The notes beneath the pieces were generated by a model. That model was not told the DNA's origin. It was given only the letters and a program-made list of their open reading frames with translations, and did not search any database. A program made the translations under genes and the position numbers. Positions 45,071 to 53,513 of a DNA stretch of 64,000 nucleotides are shown here, one piece after another (the stretch's first letter is position 1; the number at the start of each line of letters is the position of its first letter). The stretch comes from an uncultured Lachnospiraceae bacterium (GTDB lineage Bacteria > Bacillota > Clostridia > Lachnospirales > Lachnospiraceae). The stretch covers positions 1-64,000 of the forward strand of contig UQVK01000012.1 of NCBI GenBank assembly GCA_900544445.1. The letters run 5' to 3'.

Positions 45071-46528
45071 GTGGAACAGCTTGTCAGTATTATTGTACCC
45101 GTATATAATGCAGAAAAATATCTGAAACGCTGTGTGGACAGCATTCTTGTTCAGGATTATTCGAATATTGAACTGATTCTGATGGATGACGGAAGCACGG
45201 ACGCATCAGGGACGATCTGTGATGACTACGCGAAGCAGGACGGCAGAGTACGGGTTGTTCATAAGGAAAATACCGGCGTATCCGATACGCGCAACCGGGC
45301 CCTTGATCTTGCTGAGGGCGTCTACGTCCAGTTCCTGGACAGCGACGACTGGATTGTGCCGGAGGCAACCCGGCTTCTGGTTCAGACAATGGAAAAATAT
45401 GACTGCGACATGGTGATTTCTGATTTTTACCGTGTGGCGGGAGAACGTCTTGCCCAGAAGGGAGACATCGAGGAAAACCGGGTGCTTTCGCGGCAGGAGT
45501 TCGCTGCCTGTATGATAGAGAATCCGGCGGATTTCTATTACGGCGTGCTCTGGAACAAACTCTATAAGAGAGAAATCATAGAGGCCAACCGGATCCGAAT
45601 GGATGTTTCCATCAGCTGGTGTGAGGATTTTCTTTTCAATCTGGAATACATTCGTCATGCCTCTTCCTTTTATGCGCTTCAGGTACCCATCTATTACTAT
45701 GTAAAGCGGAAAGGGAGCCTGGTAAGCCAGGGAATGAGCATCAGCAATACCATGCGCATGAAAATCAATATTTTTGATTATTATAATGAATTTTACAAAG
45801 ATATATACGATCACGAGGATTATGCCGATATCCGGCTGCAGGTTTACAGCTTTTTGTGGGCTGCGGCGAAGGATGGAGCCGTTCCGCCTGCGCCTCTTCC
45901 GGGAGGCAGAAAGCTGGGAGCGGAACGGCGGAGTCTGTGCAGGGAACAGGTGGAAGGAGAAGGCGTTCTGATGGATCAGTACCGGTACCGTCAGCTTCTG
46001 GATTATTTGCTGGATCTGGCAGCGAAGAAAAACCGTCTGACGCCGGACGAGGCAAAGGTGCTTTTCGCGCTGTATCAGTGCGGCGAGTTTGAAAGCATGC
46101 GGCGCCTTTCGGAGGTGGCCGATATTCCGCTGACCCGCCTGTTTCTGACCCTGCAGAAGCTGGAACGCAAAAAACTTATCGAGATGGCAGATGATAAGAC
46201 GCCTGATACGATACAGGAAAAAGGTGTGAAGGGAAAGAAGAAAAAAGGAAAAAAGGACAAGAAAACCGCGGCAGACAAGCGGGAGAAAAGAGCGAATAAA
46301 AAGCGGGAGGAGGAAAAGAAGGAGAAAAACAGGATCCTGCTGGGAACTGAGGCGGAGACGGTCTGCGAGGAATTTGTCCAGATGGAGGAAGAATTGAAGA
46401 AAATCTGCTTCGCCGGTTTTACGGAGGAGCAGCAGCAGGAGGGAGAAGCACTGATCAGGCGGCTGAATGATAATATGATCCGCTTCATGGCAAAGGATGA
46501 TCCGGTCAGAGAGGGACGGGAAGAGTGA
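45071..46528 (+). CDS. GT2 glycosyltransferase fused to a MarR-like winged helix
   Basis: The protein has about 485 residues. Residues about 1-230 are a GT-A glycosyltransferase (VSIIVPVYNAEKYLKRCVDS, MDDGSTD, LDSDDW). Residues about 305-380 resemble a MarR winged helix (LDLAAKKNRLTPDEAKVLFAL, then SEVADIPLTRLFLTLQKLERKKLIE). A Lys-rich linker with runs of KK follows, then an acidic helical end. I recall similar two-part proteins in Lachnospiraceae, but the job of the C-terminal part is unknown. GTG 45071 with AAGGAG is the likely start. The 3' end overlaps the convergent ABC ATPase gene by 23 bases with no terminator between. Confidence 0.85.
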   Translation: MEQLVSIIVPVYNAEKYLKRCVDSILVQDYSNIELILMDDGSTDASGTICDDYAKQDGRVRVVHKENTGVSDTRNRALDLAEGVYVQFLDSDDWIVPEATRLLVQTMEKYDCDMVISDFYRVAGERLAQKGDIEENRVLSRQEFAACMIENPADFYYGVLWNKLYKREIIEANRIRMDVSISWCEDFLFNLEYIRHASSFYALQVPIYYYVKRKGSLVSQGMSISNTMRMKINIFDYYNEFYKDIYDHEDYADIRLQVYSFLWAAAKDGAVPPAPLPGGRKLGAERRSLCREQVEGEGVLMDQYRYRQLLDYLLDLAAKKNRLTPDEAKVLFALYQCGEFESMRRLSEVADIPLTRLFLTLQKLERKKLIEMADDKTPDTIQEKGVKGKKKKGKKDKKTAADKREKRANKKREEEKKEKNRILLGTEAETVCEEFVQMEEELKKICFAGFTEEQQQEGEALIRRLNDNMIRFMAKDDPVREGREE

Positions 46529-47105
46529 AGACGTTTTCTGCCATATAAGCGGCCTCGCTTTCGTCATGAGTGACCAGAAGCACGGTTCGTCCGGGCTTTT
46601 TATGAAAATGCAGGAGGACATAGTCCATGATCTGTTTTCGGGTTTCCGTATCCAGGCCCTTGAAGGGCTCGTCCAGAAGGAGCAGATCCCAGGGGGCCAG
46701 CAGGGCGCGCAGCAGCGCCACTCTGCGGCGCTGGCCTCCCGACAGCTCTCTGGCGGGCTGCCCGGCACAGTCTGAAAGCCCTGCCTGCGCCAGCGCGGAA
46801 AGGATTTCCTGGCGGGACAGGGAGGAGCCAGTCACGAGACGGATGTTGGAGACCGGGCTTAAATTGGCGCAGAGCCGGTCCTCCTGAAACACGGCGGAAA
46901 GGCGCAGCCCGTCAAGCCCCTCCACCTGTCCCGAATCCGCGGCTTCCAGTCCCATGAGAATTCGCAGCAGGGTGGTTTTTCCCACTCCTGAGGGAGCCAT
47001 GACCGCAGTGATCTGTCCGGTGGGGATGGAGAGGGAAAGATCCTGAAGGACCGGCCTGTCATGGTAGCTCTTATTTAAGTGTTCAATGCGTATGAATTCT
47101 GACAT
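46506..47105 (-). CDS. ABC transporter ATPase (SsuB/TauB/ThiZ-like)
   Basis: A 199-residue ATPase with Walker A APSGVGKTTLL, signature ELSGGQRRRVALLRAL and Walker B LLLLDEPFKG. It is short for the family (usually about 240) but has all catalytic motifs. It is the last gene of the minus-strand operon after the permease. Its ribosome site GAAAAGGAGG is the 3' end of a two-hairpin module nearly identical in layout to that of gltB. It powers import of the ligand of the lipoprotein at 48059. Confidence 0.9.
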   Translation of the reverse strand: MSEFIRIEHLNKSYHDRPVLQDLSLSIPTGQITAVMAPSGVGKTTLLRILMGLEAADSGQVEGLDGLRLSAVFQEDRLCANLSPVSNIRLVTGSSLSRQEILSALAQAGLSDCAGQPARELSGGQRRRVALLRALLAPWDLLLLDEPFKGLDTETRKQIMDYVLLHFHKKPGRTVLLVTHDESEAAYMAENVFTLPVPL

Positions 47106-47225
47106 GCTTCCTCCTTTTCGCCGCCGCGGGCGGCATTCAATCATAAAAGAACGGCGTCAGCCGTTCTTTGGCTGGAACGGTGGTTCCTGCCGGCCTTCTT
47201 TTTCCGCCGCCGCGGGCGGCATTTC
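47106..47225 (-). repeat. Two-hairpin/RBS module between the permease and ATPase genes
   Basis: On the minus strand, reading from the permease stop: hairpin GCCGCC/GGCGGC (47206-47220) with GGAAAAAGAAGG, a spacer hairpin GGAAC/GTTCC (about 47173-47195), hairpin AAGAACGGC/GCCGTTCTT with loop TGAC (47147-47168), linker TTATGATTGAAT, hairpin GCCGCC/GGCGGC (47120-47134), and GAAAAGGAGG before the ATG. This is the same order as in the gltB leader. Confidence 0.8.
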
Positions 47226-47228
47226 ATT

Positions 47229-48029
47229 TCAGCTCTGCTCCAGCCGGACCACGATCCGGTCCACGGCCCATAGAAAACATTTCTCAAAGCCGATGCTCAG
47301 GGCGACGATGACAAGGGTCCAGGCGAAGAGATCGGCGGTCTGAAGATATACTTTTGCCTCATAAAGCCGCTCTCCGATGGAACCGTCCGGTATGCCGATG
47401 ACCTCGGCCGCAATCCCGGCTTTCCAGCACAGGCCGAGGGAAAGGGAAAAGGCGGTGCGCAGGAAGGGGAGCAGCTGGGAAAGATAGATATAGCGGATGC
47501 GTCTGCTTAAGGGAACGCGGAAAACGCGCGCCATTTCCAGAAGCTGCCCGTCCATGGAACGGATGCCGTTCAGCACGTTGGTGTAGACGATGGGGAGCAC
47601 CATCAGGAAGGAGATCACCACCGAGAGGTTCCGGGAGGGAACCCAGATCAGGACCAGAATGATGAAGGAAGCTACGGGAACGGCCTTGATCGCGGTCATG
47701 GCAGGAGCGAGAAGATCCCGTACCGGACGGAATACCCCTGCCAGACAGGCAAGAAGGACCCCGGCTGCCGACGCGGCAAGAAAGCCGCCGATGATCCGCA
47801 CGAAGGAGAAGGCGGCGGCGCTCCAGAACTGGGCTGCTGCTGCAGGCTGGCCGCTTCCCGTGATGAGTTCCAGAAGACGGATGAGTACGGAAACAGGAGA
47901 TACCAGAAGTATCTCCTGTCCGATGTAAATGCTGAGAAGCTCCCAGGCAAGCAGCCAGACGGGCGCCGCCCAGAGACGGAGGCTGCCGCGGCTGTTTTCA
48001 GTTTTTTTATGTCTGCTGCTTTTTTTCAT
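47229..48029 (-). CDS. ABC transporter permease (SsuC/TauC-like)
   Basis: A 266-residue membrane protein with about six hydrophobic segments and a docking loop (EMARVFRVPLSRRIRYIYLSQLLP). The family moves small anions, thiamine precursors, taurine or aliphatic sulfonates. It is the middle gene of SBP-permease-ATPase, 29 bases after the lipoprotein gene. AGGAAAAAG precedes its ATG. Confidence 0.9.
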   Translation of the reverse strand: MKKSSRHKKTENSRGSLRLWAAPVWLLAWELLSIYIGQEILLVSPVSVLIRLLELITGSGQPAAAAQFWSAAAFSFVRIIGGFLAASAAGVLLACLAGVFRPVRDLLAPAMTAIKAVPVASFIILVLIWVPSRNLSVVISFLMVLPIVYTNVLNGIRSMDGQLLEMARVFRVPLSRRIRYIYLSQLLPFLRTAFSLSLGLCWKAGIAAEVIGIPDGSIGERLYEAKVYLQTADLFAWTLVIVALSIGFEKCFLWAVDRIVVRLEQS

Positions 48030-48058
48030 GGCTGCTTTTTCCTGCTGAATATTCCCTG

Positions 48059-49204
48059 TTATCTGATGTAGTAGAAATCGTCTGCCGGAAGAGCCCCGCC
48101 CACAGAGGTGGGGTTCTGCTCATAGAGCACGTTCAGATAACCGGAAAGCTTTTCCTGCATTTCAGTTCCTTCAATAAATGTGATATTGCAGTAGGGAAGC
48201 GCCTTTTCTGCCACCGCTGCGGTGACGATATCATATTTTTCAATGAGTGCCGCCGCGTCTGTCACATTGGCGTTGACATAGTCCACAGATTCCTTATAAG
48301 AATCCAGGAAGGCATTCACTGCCTCCGGATGCTCTTCGGCAAAGGCGGTACGGACCACAACGACGCCGGTGAGCAGGGCGCTGGGGGCTTCTGCATCGGC
48401 CTGAAGCGCGTCCCATTCTTCCGTCAGATCCAGGGCAACGCGCAGGTTTTCGTTCTGCGTCTGGGCCGTGGTCACAAAAGGCTGAGGCAGCATGGCGATG
48501 CCGTTCTCATCGGAAGCGAGGGCCGCTACGCATTCTGAATGTTCGGATTTCCATTCGATGGTCACATCCGTTTCCGGATCGATGCCGTTTTCGGAAAGGA
48601 TATAATTCAGGGCGTATTCCGGCGTGGAGCCCTTGCCGCTGGCATAGATGGTTTTGCCCGCCAGATCGGAAACGGACTGGACGCTGTCGCCGTTTTCCAC
48701 GATATACAGGACGCCCAGCGTGTTGATGGCGAGTACCTGTACCTGCCCTTCGGTGTTGTTATAGAGTACGGAAGCGAGGTTTGCGGGAACTGCGGCGATA
48801 TCCGCTTCTCCCTGCACCAGCTTCGGCGTAACCTCATCCGCGGAAGCGGCGATGGTAAAGGTATAGGAATTGCCGTTTACAGAACCGGCCTCCGCGCTGT
48901 CCATCAGCTGTACCATACCCATGGCGGTGGGGCCTTTGAGCGCCATAACGTTGACTGCGGTCTCTTCGCCTGAGGCGGTTTCCGTCTGGGACTGCGTTTC
49001 TTCGGAAACGGTTTCAGCTTCGGTGGTTTCTGCGGCAGAAGAAACTTCTTCTGCTGTGCTTTCCTGCGCTGCCGTGCTCTCGGAAGCTGCGCTTTCCGTT
49101 ACAGTGGTTTCGGCGGCGGTCTTAGCACCGCCGTTTCCTCCGCAGCCGGCCAGCAGGGAAACTGACAGAGCCAGAGCTGCGATCAGGGATAATGCTTTTT
49201 TCAT
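48059..49204 (-). CDS. ABC transporter substrate-binding lipoprotein (SsuA/ThiY-like)
   Basis: The 381-residue protein has a lipoprotein signal (LALSVSLLAGCGG), a long Thr/Glu/Ser-rich tether (about residues 25-85), and an NMT1/SsuA-like two-lobe fold (ALKGPTAMGMVQLM, GEADIAAVPANLASVLY, LAGKTIYASGKGSTPEYAL). It resembles binding proteins for thiamine precursors, sulfonates or nitrate. ATG 49204 with GGAGG is chosen over the longer frame. A 7-1-7 palindrome lies just upstream. The ligand is unknown; the neighbouring hydrogenase-linked gene hints at a role in metal or cofactor supply. Confidence 0.9.
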   Translation of the reverse strand: MKKALSLIAALALSVSLLAGCGGNGGAKTAAETTVTESAASESTAAQESTAEEVSSAAETTEAETVSEETQSQTETASGEETAVNVMALKGPTAMGMVQLMDSAEAGSVNGNSYTFTIAASADEVTPKLVQGEADIAAVPANLASVLYNNTEGQVQVLAINTLGVLYIVENGDSVQSVSDLAGKTIYASGKGSTPEYALNYILSENGIDPETDVTIEWKSEHSECVAALASDENGIAMLPQPFVTTAQTQNENLRVALDLTEEWDALQADAEAPSALLTGVVVVRTAFAEEHPEAVNAFLDSYKESVDYVNANVTDAAALIEKYDIVTAAVAEKALPYCNITFIEGTEMQEKLSGYLNVLYEQNPTSVGGALPADDFYYIR

Positions 49205-49232
49205 GATTTCCTCCATTCCGAAGCGTTTTTCG

Positions 49233-49263
49233 TGGAAATGTTTCCATGAAAATAATTTTCATG
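49233..49263 (-). promoter_or_regulatory. Fur-box-like palindromes before the ABC operon
   Basis: CATGAAAAT-A-ATTTTCATG (49245-49263) is a perfect 19-base palindrome whose core TGAAAAT-N-ATTTTCA has the 7-1-7 form of Fur-family sites (Fur consensus core TGATAAT-N-ATTATCA). It abuts TGGAAA-TG-TTTCCA (49233-49246). It lies about 30-60 bases before the binding-protein ATG. Fur control is inferred. Confidence 0.55.
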
Positions 49264-49324
49264 CGCCTGTCTGCGGCGGGCTTTGCGACGCTCCGGCACA
49301 AAGCTCTTTTTCAAAGGCCTGTTT

Positions 49325-49570
49325 TCAGGATACCTGCATGGCCCTGGCGGTAATGCCTTTTATTCGTCCGAGACGTCCGGAAAGGGCGCTGATGCGTCCG
49401 GAAGGGGCGCATACGATGATGGAAATGATATTGATGGACTTCTCGCGGTAAGGAACGCCCATACGGCCGATGATGCAGTCGCCGAACTCATGCAGCAGAC
49501 TGTTCACCTCTCCGGCAGCAGCGGTGTCCCGTACAAAGATACCGATGATGGCGACTCTTTCTTCTTCCAT
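49325..49570 (-). CDS. TM1266-type iron-only hydrogenase system regulator
   Basis: The 81-residue protein has a small ACT/NikR-C-like fold (RVAIIGIFVRD, then GDCIIGRMGVPYREKSINIISIIVCAP). The family, named from Thermotoga TM1266, is found beside [FeFe] hydrogenase maturation genes; it has no DNA-binding head and its mechanism is unknown. Here it lies 120 bases upstream of the ABC importer on the same strand. AAAGGAGCA precedes the ATG. No hydE, hydF or hydG is in the window. Confidence 0.85.
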   Translation of the reverse strand: MEEERVAIIGIFVRDTAAAGEVNSLLHEFGDCIIGRMGVPYREKSINIISIIVCAPSGRISALSGRLGRIKGITARAMQVS

Positions 49571-49818
49571 GACAGTGCTCCTTTCCTAATTAAAAACGCT
49601 TTCCGGATTCTTCCGAAAAGCGCAAAGGTACAGGATATTGCCCCTTTCTTTACTTCAGGAATCCTTCGGTCTCAGAAAAAGTGTGTTCCAGGATTTTAAC
49701 AGGCTGACCAGATGGGAAAAGGGAAACCGGATGAAGCTCCCTCCTGCCGTCTGCACAGGCTGTCCCTTATTATAATATAAAAGGGGAAAAAAAGCTAGTA
49801 TTTTTCAGATAATTATGC
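49571..49818. other. Gap between TM1266-type gene and tig
   Basis: No gene is seen. TATAAT-like sequence occurs on both strands near 49769-49776, but neither has a good -35. Confidence 0.4.
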
Positions 49819-49824
49819 TATAAT
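49819..49824 (+). promoter_or_regulatory. Extended -10 promoter of tig
   Basis: TATAAT preceded by TGC gives an extended -10 element. The -35 region (TAGTAT) is poor. It lies about 115 bases before the tig start. Confidence 0.55.
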
Positions 49825-49938
49825 CGCTTAATGACTGTAAAAAACACGGAACTATCCGGCCTGGACGGCTGAAACAGCTGGCAGACAGGAAGAATCAGTA
49901 CGTGCGCCGGAAGCGAAATACAAGGAGGATGCAGTGCA

Positions 49939-51240
49939 ATGAGTTTACAGGTGGAAAAGAAGGAAAAGAACATGGCGGTTCTTACGATTGAGGTTCCCGC
50001 AGAGGAATTTGAGGCCGCGATTGAGAAGGCATATCAGAAAAACAAGGGAAAAATCCAGATTCCCGGTTTCCGTAAGGGCAAGGTGCCCCGCAGAATGATC
50101 GAGCAGATGTATGGAAAAGGCTTTTTCTATGAGGATGCAGCGAACTCTCTGATTCCGGACGCTTACGAGAAGGCGCTTGAGGAATGTGAGGAGACCATCG
50201 TATCCTCCCCGAAGATCGACGTGACGCAGATTGAGGCCGGAAAGCCCTTCATCTTTACGGCAGAAGTGGCTCTGAAGCCTGAAGTTACGCTTGGCACCTA
50301 TAAGGGTGTAGAAGTGCCGAAGGCCGACGTGACTGTGACCGATGAAGAGGTGGATGCCGACCTGAACCAGCAGAGAGAGAACAACTCCAGAATGGTTACG
50401 GTGGACAGAGCGGTAGAAGACGGCGATGTGGCTGTGATCGATTATGAAGGCTTTGCGGACGGCGAAGCGTTTGAAGGCGGCAAGGGCGAGAATTACTCTC
50501 TGACCATCGGTTCCCACTCCTTCATCGATACCTTTGAGGAACAGCTCATCGGAAAGAAGGCTGGAGACGACGTGGAAGTGAACGTGACCTTCCCCGAACA
50601 GTATCACTCCAAGGAGCTGGCTGGAAAGCCTGCTCTGTTCAAGGTCAGCATCAAGGAAGTCAAGGAAAAGCAGCTTCCTGAGCTGGACGACGAGTTTGCA
50701 TCTGAAGTTTCCGATTTTGAGACTCTGGCTGAGTACAGAGAGGATATTAAGAAGAAACTGGGCGAGAAGAAGGAAGACGACGCGAAGAGAGCGAAAGAGG
50801 ACGCTGCCGTTGAGGCTGCCATCGCAGGCGCGCAGATGGATATTCCGGATGCCATGGTGGAAACCCAGCAGAGACAGATGGTGGATGATTTCGCTCAGAG
50901 ACTGCAGATGCAGGGCATGAATCTGGATCTGTACTGCCAGTATACGGGACAGACCGTGGATTCCATGCTGGAGTCCGTGAAGCCTCAGGCTCTGAAGAGA
51001 ATCCAGTCCAGACTTGTTCTTGAGGCTGTTGCTGCAGCGGAAGGAATCACCGCCAGCGAGGAGGATTTCGAACAGGAAATCAACAGAATGGCAGAGTCCT
51101 ATAAGATGGAAGCGGATAAGGTGAAGGAGATCATGGGCGAGAACGGAAAGAAGCAGATCATGGAGGATCTTGCGGTTTCCAGAGCGGCAGATTTCCTGAG
51201 AGACAACGCCGTGGAAGTAGAAAAGACTGAGGAAGAATAA
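49939..51240 (+). CDS. tig: Trigger factor
   Basis: The 433-residue ribosome-bound chaperone and prolyl isomerase has the ribosome-docking signature GFRKGKVPRRMIEQMYG near residue 45, a central FKBP-type domain (AVIDYEGFADGEAFEGGKGENY, then IGKKAGDD) and a helical C-terminal chaperone domain. It is followed by clpP, clpX and lon, the usual protein quality-control cluster. AGGAGG lies 10 bases before ATG. Confidence 0.97.
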   Translation: MSLQVEKKEKNMAVLTIEVPAEEFEAAIEKAYQKNKGKIQIPGFRKGKVPRRMIEQMYGKGFFYEDAANSLIPDAYEKALEECEETIVSSPKIDVTQIEAGKPFIFTAEVALKPEVTLGTYKGVEVPKADVTVTDEEVDADLNQQRENNSRMVTVDRAVEDGDVAVIDYEGFADGEAFEGGKGENYSLTIGSHSFIDTFEEQLIGKKAGDDVEVNVTFPEQYHSKELAGKPALFKVSIKEVKEKQLPELDDEFASEVSDFETLAEYREDIKKKLGEKKEDDAKRAKEDAAVEAAIAGAQMDIPDAMVETQQRQMVDDFAQRLQMQGMNLDLYCQYTGQTVDSMLESVKPQALKRIQSRLVLEAVAAAEGITASEEDFEQEINRMAESYKMEADKVKEIMGENGKKQIMEDLAVSRAADFLRDNAVEVEKTEEE

Positions 51241-51336
51241 CGGTTACTGTTCGCGGAGTGAACCGTAACTAATATCTTAAATATTTCTGAAATCAGAAGC
51301 GTCCTCCTTGCAAAAGAAACGCCTGTGCGTTACTAT
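51241..51336 (+). promoter_or_regulatory. Hairpin after tig and clpP promoter
   Basis: An imperfect inverted repeat GTTACTGTTCGC/GTGAACCGTAAC lies at 51244-51271. Then TTGCAA (51308-51313), 17 bases, TACTAT (51331-51336) makes a good promoter for clpP. Confidence 0.55.
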
Positions 51337-51446
51337 TAAAACGATCCGGATGCCGGGGAAAGTGCCGTGGCCGGCCGTCAGGGCGGCAAAGGTGCTGCAG
51401 GATGGCATACCGGATCCAGAATGCATGAAGTGGAGGCAGTTATTTT

Positions 51447-52055
51447 ATGAGTTTGGTACCTTATGTCATTGAACAGAACAGCCGTGGGGAGCGTTCCTAC
51501 GATATATTTTCAAGACTGTTAAAGGACAGAATTATTTTTCTGGGAGAGGAAGTGAATGATACGACCGCCAGTCTGGTGGTGGCGCAGCTTCTTTTCCTGG
51601 AGGCGGAGGATCCGGAGAAGGATATCCATTTCTACATCAACAGTCCGGGAGGTTCCGTGACGGCGGGCATGGCAATTTATGACACCATGCAGTATGTGAA
51701 GTGCGATGTTTCCACGATCTGTATCGGTATGGCAGCCAGCATGGGAGCATTCCTTCTTGCGGGCGGCGCGAAGGGAAAGAGACTTGCCCTTCCCAATGCG
51801 GAGATCATGATCCATCAGCCTTCCGGCGGTACGCAGGGACAGGCGACGGAGATCGAGATCACCGCAAGGCATATCCTGAAGACCAAGGAGAAGCTGGCAA
51901 GAATTCTTGCAGAGAACTGCGGTCAGGATTTTGAAGTGGTGATGGCGGATACGGAGAGAGACAACTGGAAGAGCGCAGAAGAGGCGAAGGCGTATGGCCT
52001 GATCGATTCCATCGTTTCATCCAGAAAGGATTCTGCTGAGAAGGCGGAGAAATAA
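51447..52055 (+). CDS. clpP: ATP-dependent Clp protease proteolytic subunit
   Basis: The 202-residue peptidase has an intact triad: Ser98 (GMAASMGAF), His123 (IMIHQPSGG) and Asp172 (ERDNW). Fourteen copies form the barrel that degrades proteins fed by ClpX, encoded 98 bases downstream. GGAGG precedes the ATG. Confidence 0.97.
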   Translation: MSLVPYVIEQNSRGERSYDIFSRLLKDRIIFLGEEVNDTTASLVVAQLLFLEAEDPEKDIHFYINSPGGSVTAGMAIYDTMQYVKCDVSTICIGMAASMGAFLLAGGAKGKRLALPNAEIMIHQPSGGTQGQATEIEITARHILKTKEKLARILAENCGQDFEVVMADTERDNWKSAEEAKAYGLIDSIVSSRKDSAEKAEK

Positions 52056-52066
52056 GAGAAGAATCA

Positions 52067-52099
52067 GACAAAGGATGCCCGCTGCGGCCATCCTTTGTC
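52067..52099 (+). terminator. Hairpin between clpP and clpX
   Basis: Stem GACAAAGGATG/CATCCTTTGTC with an 11-base loop. Few Ts follow, so read-through into clpX is likely. Confidence 0.55.
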
Positions 52100-52153
52100 G
52101 TTGCGTGTGGAAAAGCACGAATTTCATGGAATATTTTTAGAGGAAAAGAAAAA

Positions 52154-53431
52154 ATGGCGGGTAGAATTTTGGATGACCAGATCAGGTGCTCATTCTGCAA
52201 CAAGACGCAGGATCAGGTCAGAAAGCTGATCGCAGGCCCAAATGGTGTATATATCTGCGATGAATGTGTGGAAATCTGTGCGGATATCATAGACGAGGAA
52301 TATGAGGAAGAACCGGCAGAGGAGACAATGGACATCAATCTGCTCAAGCCTGTCCAGATCAGGGAATTTCTGGATGATTATGTGATCGGTCAGGAGGAAG
52401 CAAAAAAGGTTCTGTCGGTGGCTGTTTACAATCATTATAAAAGGGTGATGGCTCCGAAGGATGAAGATGACGGCGTGGAGCTGCAAAAGAGCAACATCAT
52501 CATGATTGGCCCCACGGGTTCCGGCAAAACCTACCTGGCACAGACGCTTGCGAAGATCATCAATGTGCCCTTTGCCATTGCGGATGCTACGACGCTGACG
52601 GAAGCGGGCTATGTGGGAGAGGATGTGGAGAATATCCTTCTGAAGCTGATCCAGGCTGCAGATTATGATGTGGAGCGTGCGCAGTACGGTATTGTATATA
52701 TCGATGAGATTGATAAAATCACAAAAAAGAGCGAAAACGTTTCCATCACCAGAGATGTGTCCGGTGAGGGCGTTCAGCAGGCGCTTTTGAAGATCATCGA
52801 AGGAACGATAGCGAGCGTTCCCCCGCAGGGCGGAAGAAAGCATCCCCATCAGGAGCTGATCCAGATCGATACCTCCAACATTCTGTTCATCTGCGGAGGC
52901 GCTTTTGACGGTCTTGAGCATATCGTGGAAAGCCGTCTCGACAGAAAAACCATCGGATTTAATACGGAGATCGCGGAAAAGAATACCCGTGAAATGGGTG
53001 AGCTTCTTGCTCAGGTTACGCCCACGGATCTTGTGAAGTACGGGCTGATTCCTGAATTTGTCGGCCGTGTTCCGGTTATGGTTTCTCTGCAGGGGCTGGA
53101 TAAGGAGGCTATGATCCGTATTCTCACCGAGCCTAAAAACGCGCAGATCAAGCAGTATCAGAAGCTGTTTTCCTTCGACAATGTGAAGCTGGTCTTTGAG
53201 CCGGAGGCGGTGGAGGAAATCGCGGAAAAGGCGATGGAGAGAAAGACAGGAGCCAGAGGACTGCGTTCCATACTGGAAAATGTGCTGATGGATGTGATGT
53301 ACCGTATTCCTTCCGATGATACAATTGAACAGTGCATCATCACGAAGGAAGCGGTGGACAAGGAAAGCGCTCCGTTGGTTGTTCACAGAGATAACGGCGG
53401 GCGTCTGGAGGATATGAAGGTAGCGAAGTGA
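52154..53431 (+). CDS. clpX: ClpX unfoldase subunit
   Basis: A 425-residue AAA+ protein with an N-terminal zinc-binding domain ([14 protein letters not shown], then ICDECVEIC), Walker [13 protein letters not shown], Walker [10 protein letters not shown] and the IGF loop (KTIGFNTEI) that contacts ClpP. It unfolds tagged proteins for ClpP. Clear terminator behind it. Confidence 0.97.
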   Translation: MAGRILDDQIRCSFCNKTQDQVRKLIAGPNGVYICDECVEICADIIDEEYEEEPAEETMDINLLKPVQIREFLDDYVIGQEEAKKVLSVAVYNHYKRVMAPKDEDDGVELQKSNIIMIGPTGSGKTYLAQTLAKIINVPFAIADATTLTEAGYVGEDVENILLKLIQAADYDVERAQYGIVYIDEIDKITKKSENVSITRDVSGEGVQQALLKIIEGTIASVPPQGGRKHPHQELIQIDTSNILFICGGAFDGLEHIVESRLDRKTIGFNTEIAEKNTREMGELLAQVTPTDLVKYGLIPEFVGRVPVMVSLQGLDKEAMIRILTEPKNAQIKQYQKLFSFDNVKLVFEPEAVEEIAEKAMERKTGARGLRSILENVLMDVMYRIPSDDTIEQCIITKEAVDKESAPLVVHRDNGGRLEDMKVAK

Positions 53432-53439
53432 CAAAAAAT

Positions 53440-53464
53440 GCCGCCCCAACGGGGCGGCTTTTAT
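53440..53464 (+). terminator. Terminator of clpX
   Basis: Stem GCCGCCCC/GGGGCGGC with an AAC loop, followed by TTTTAT. Confidence 0.88.
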
Positions 53465-53513
53465 CATAAGGATACATGGCCGGAGGGTGAGCTTCCGGCC
53501 TGCAGGATAAAAT

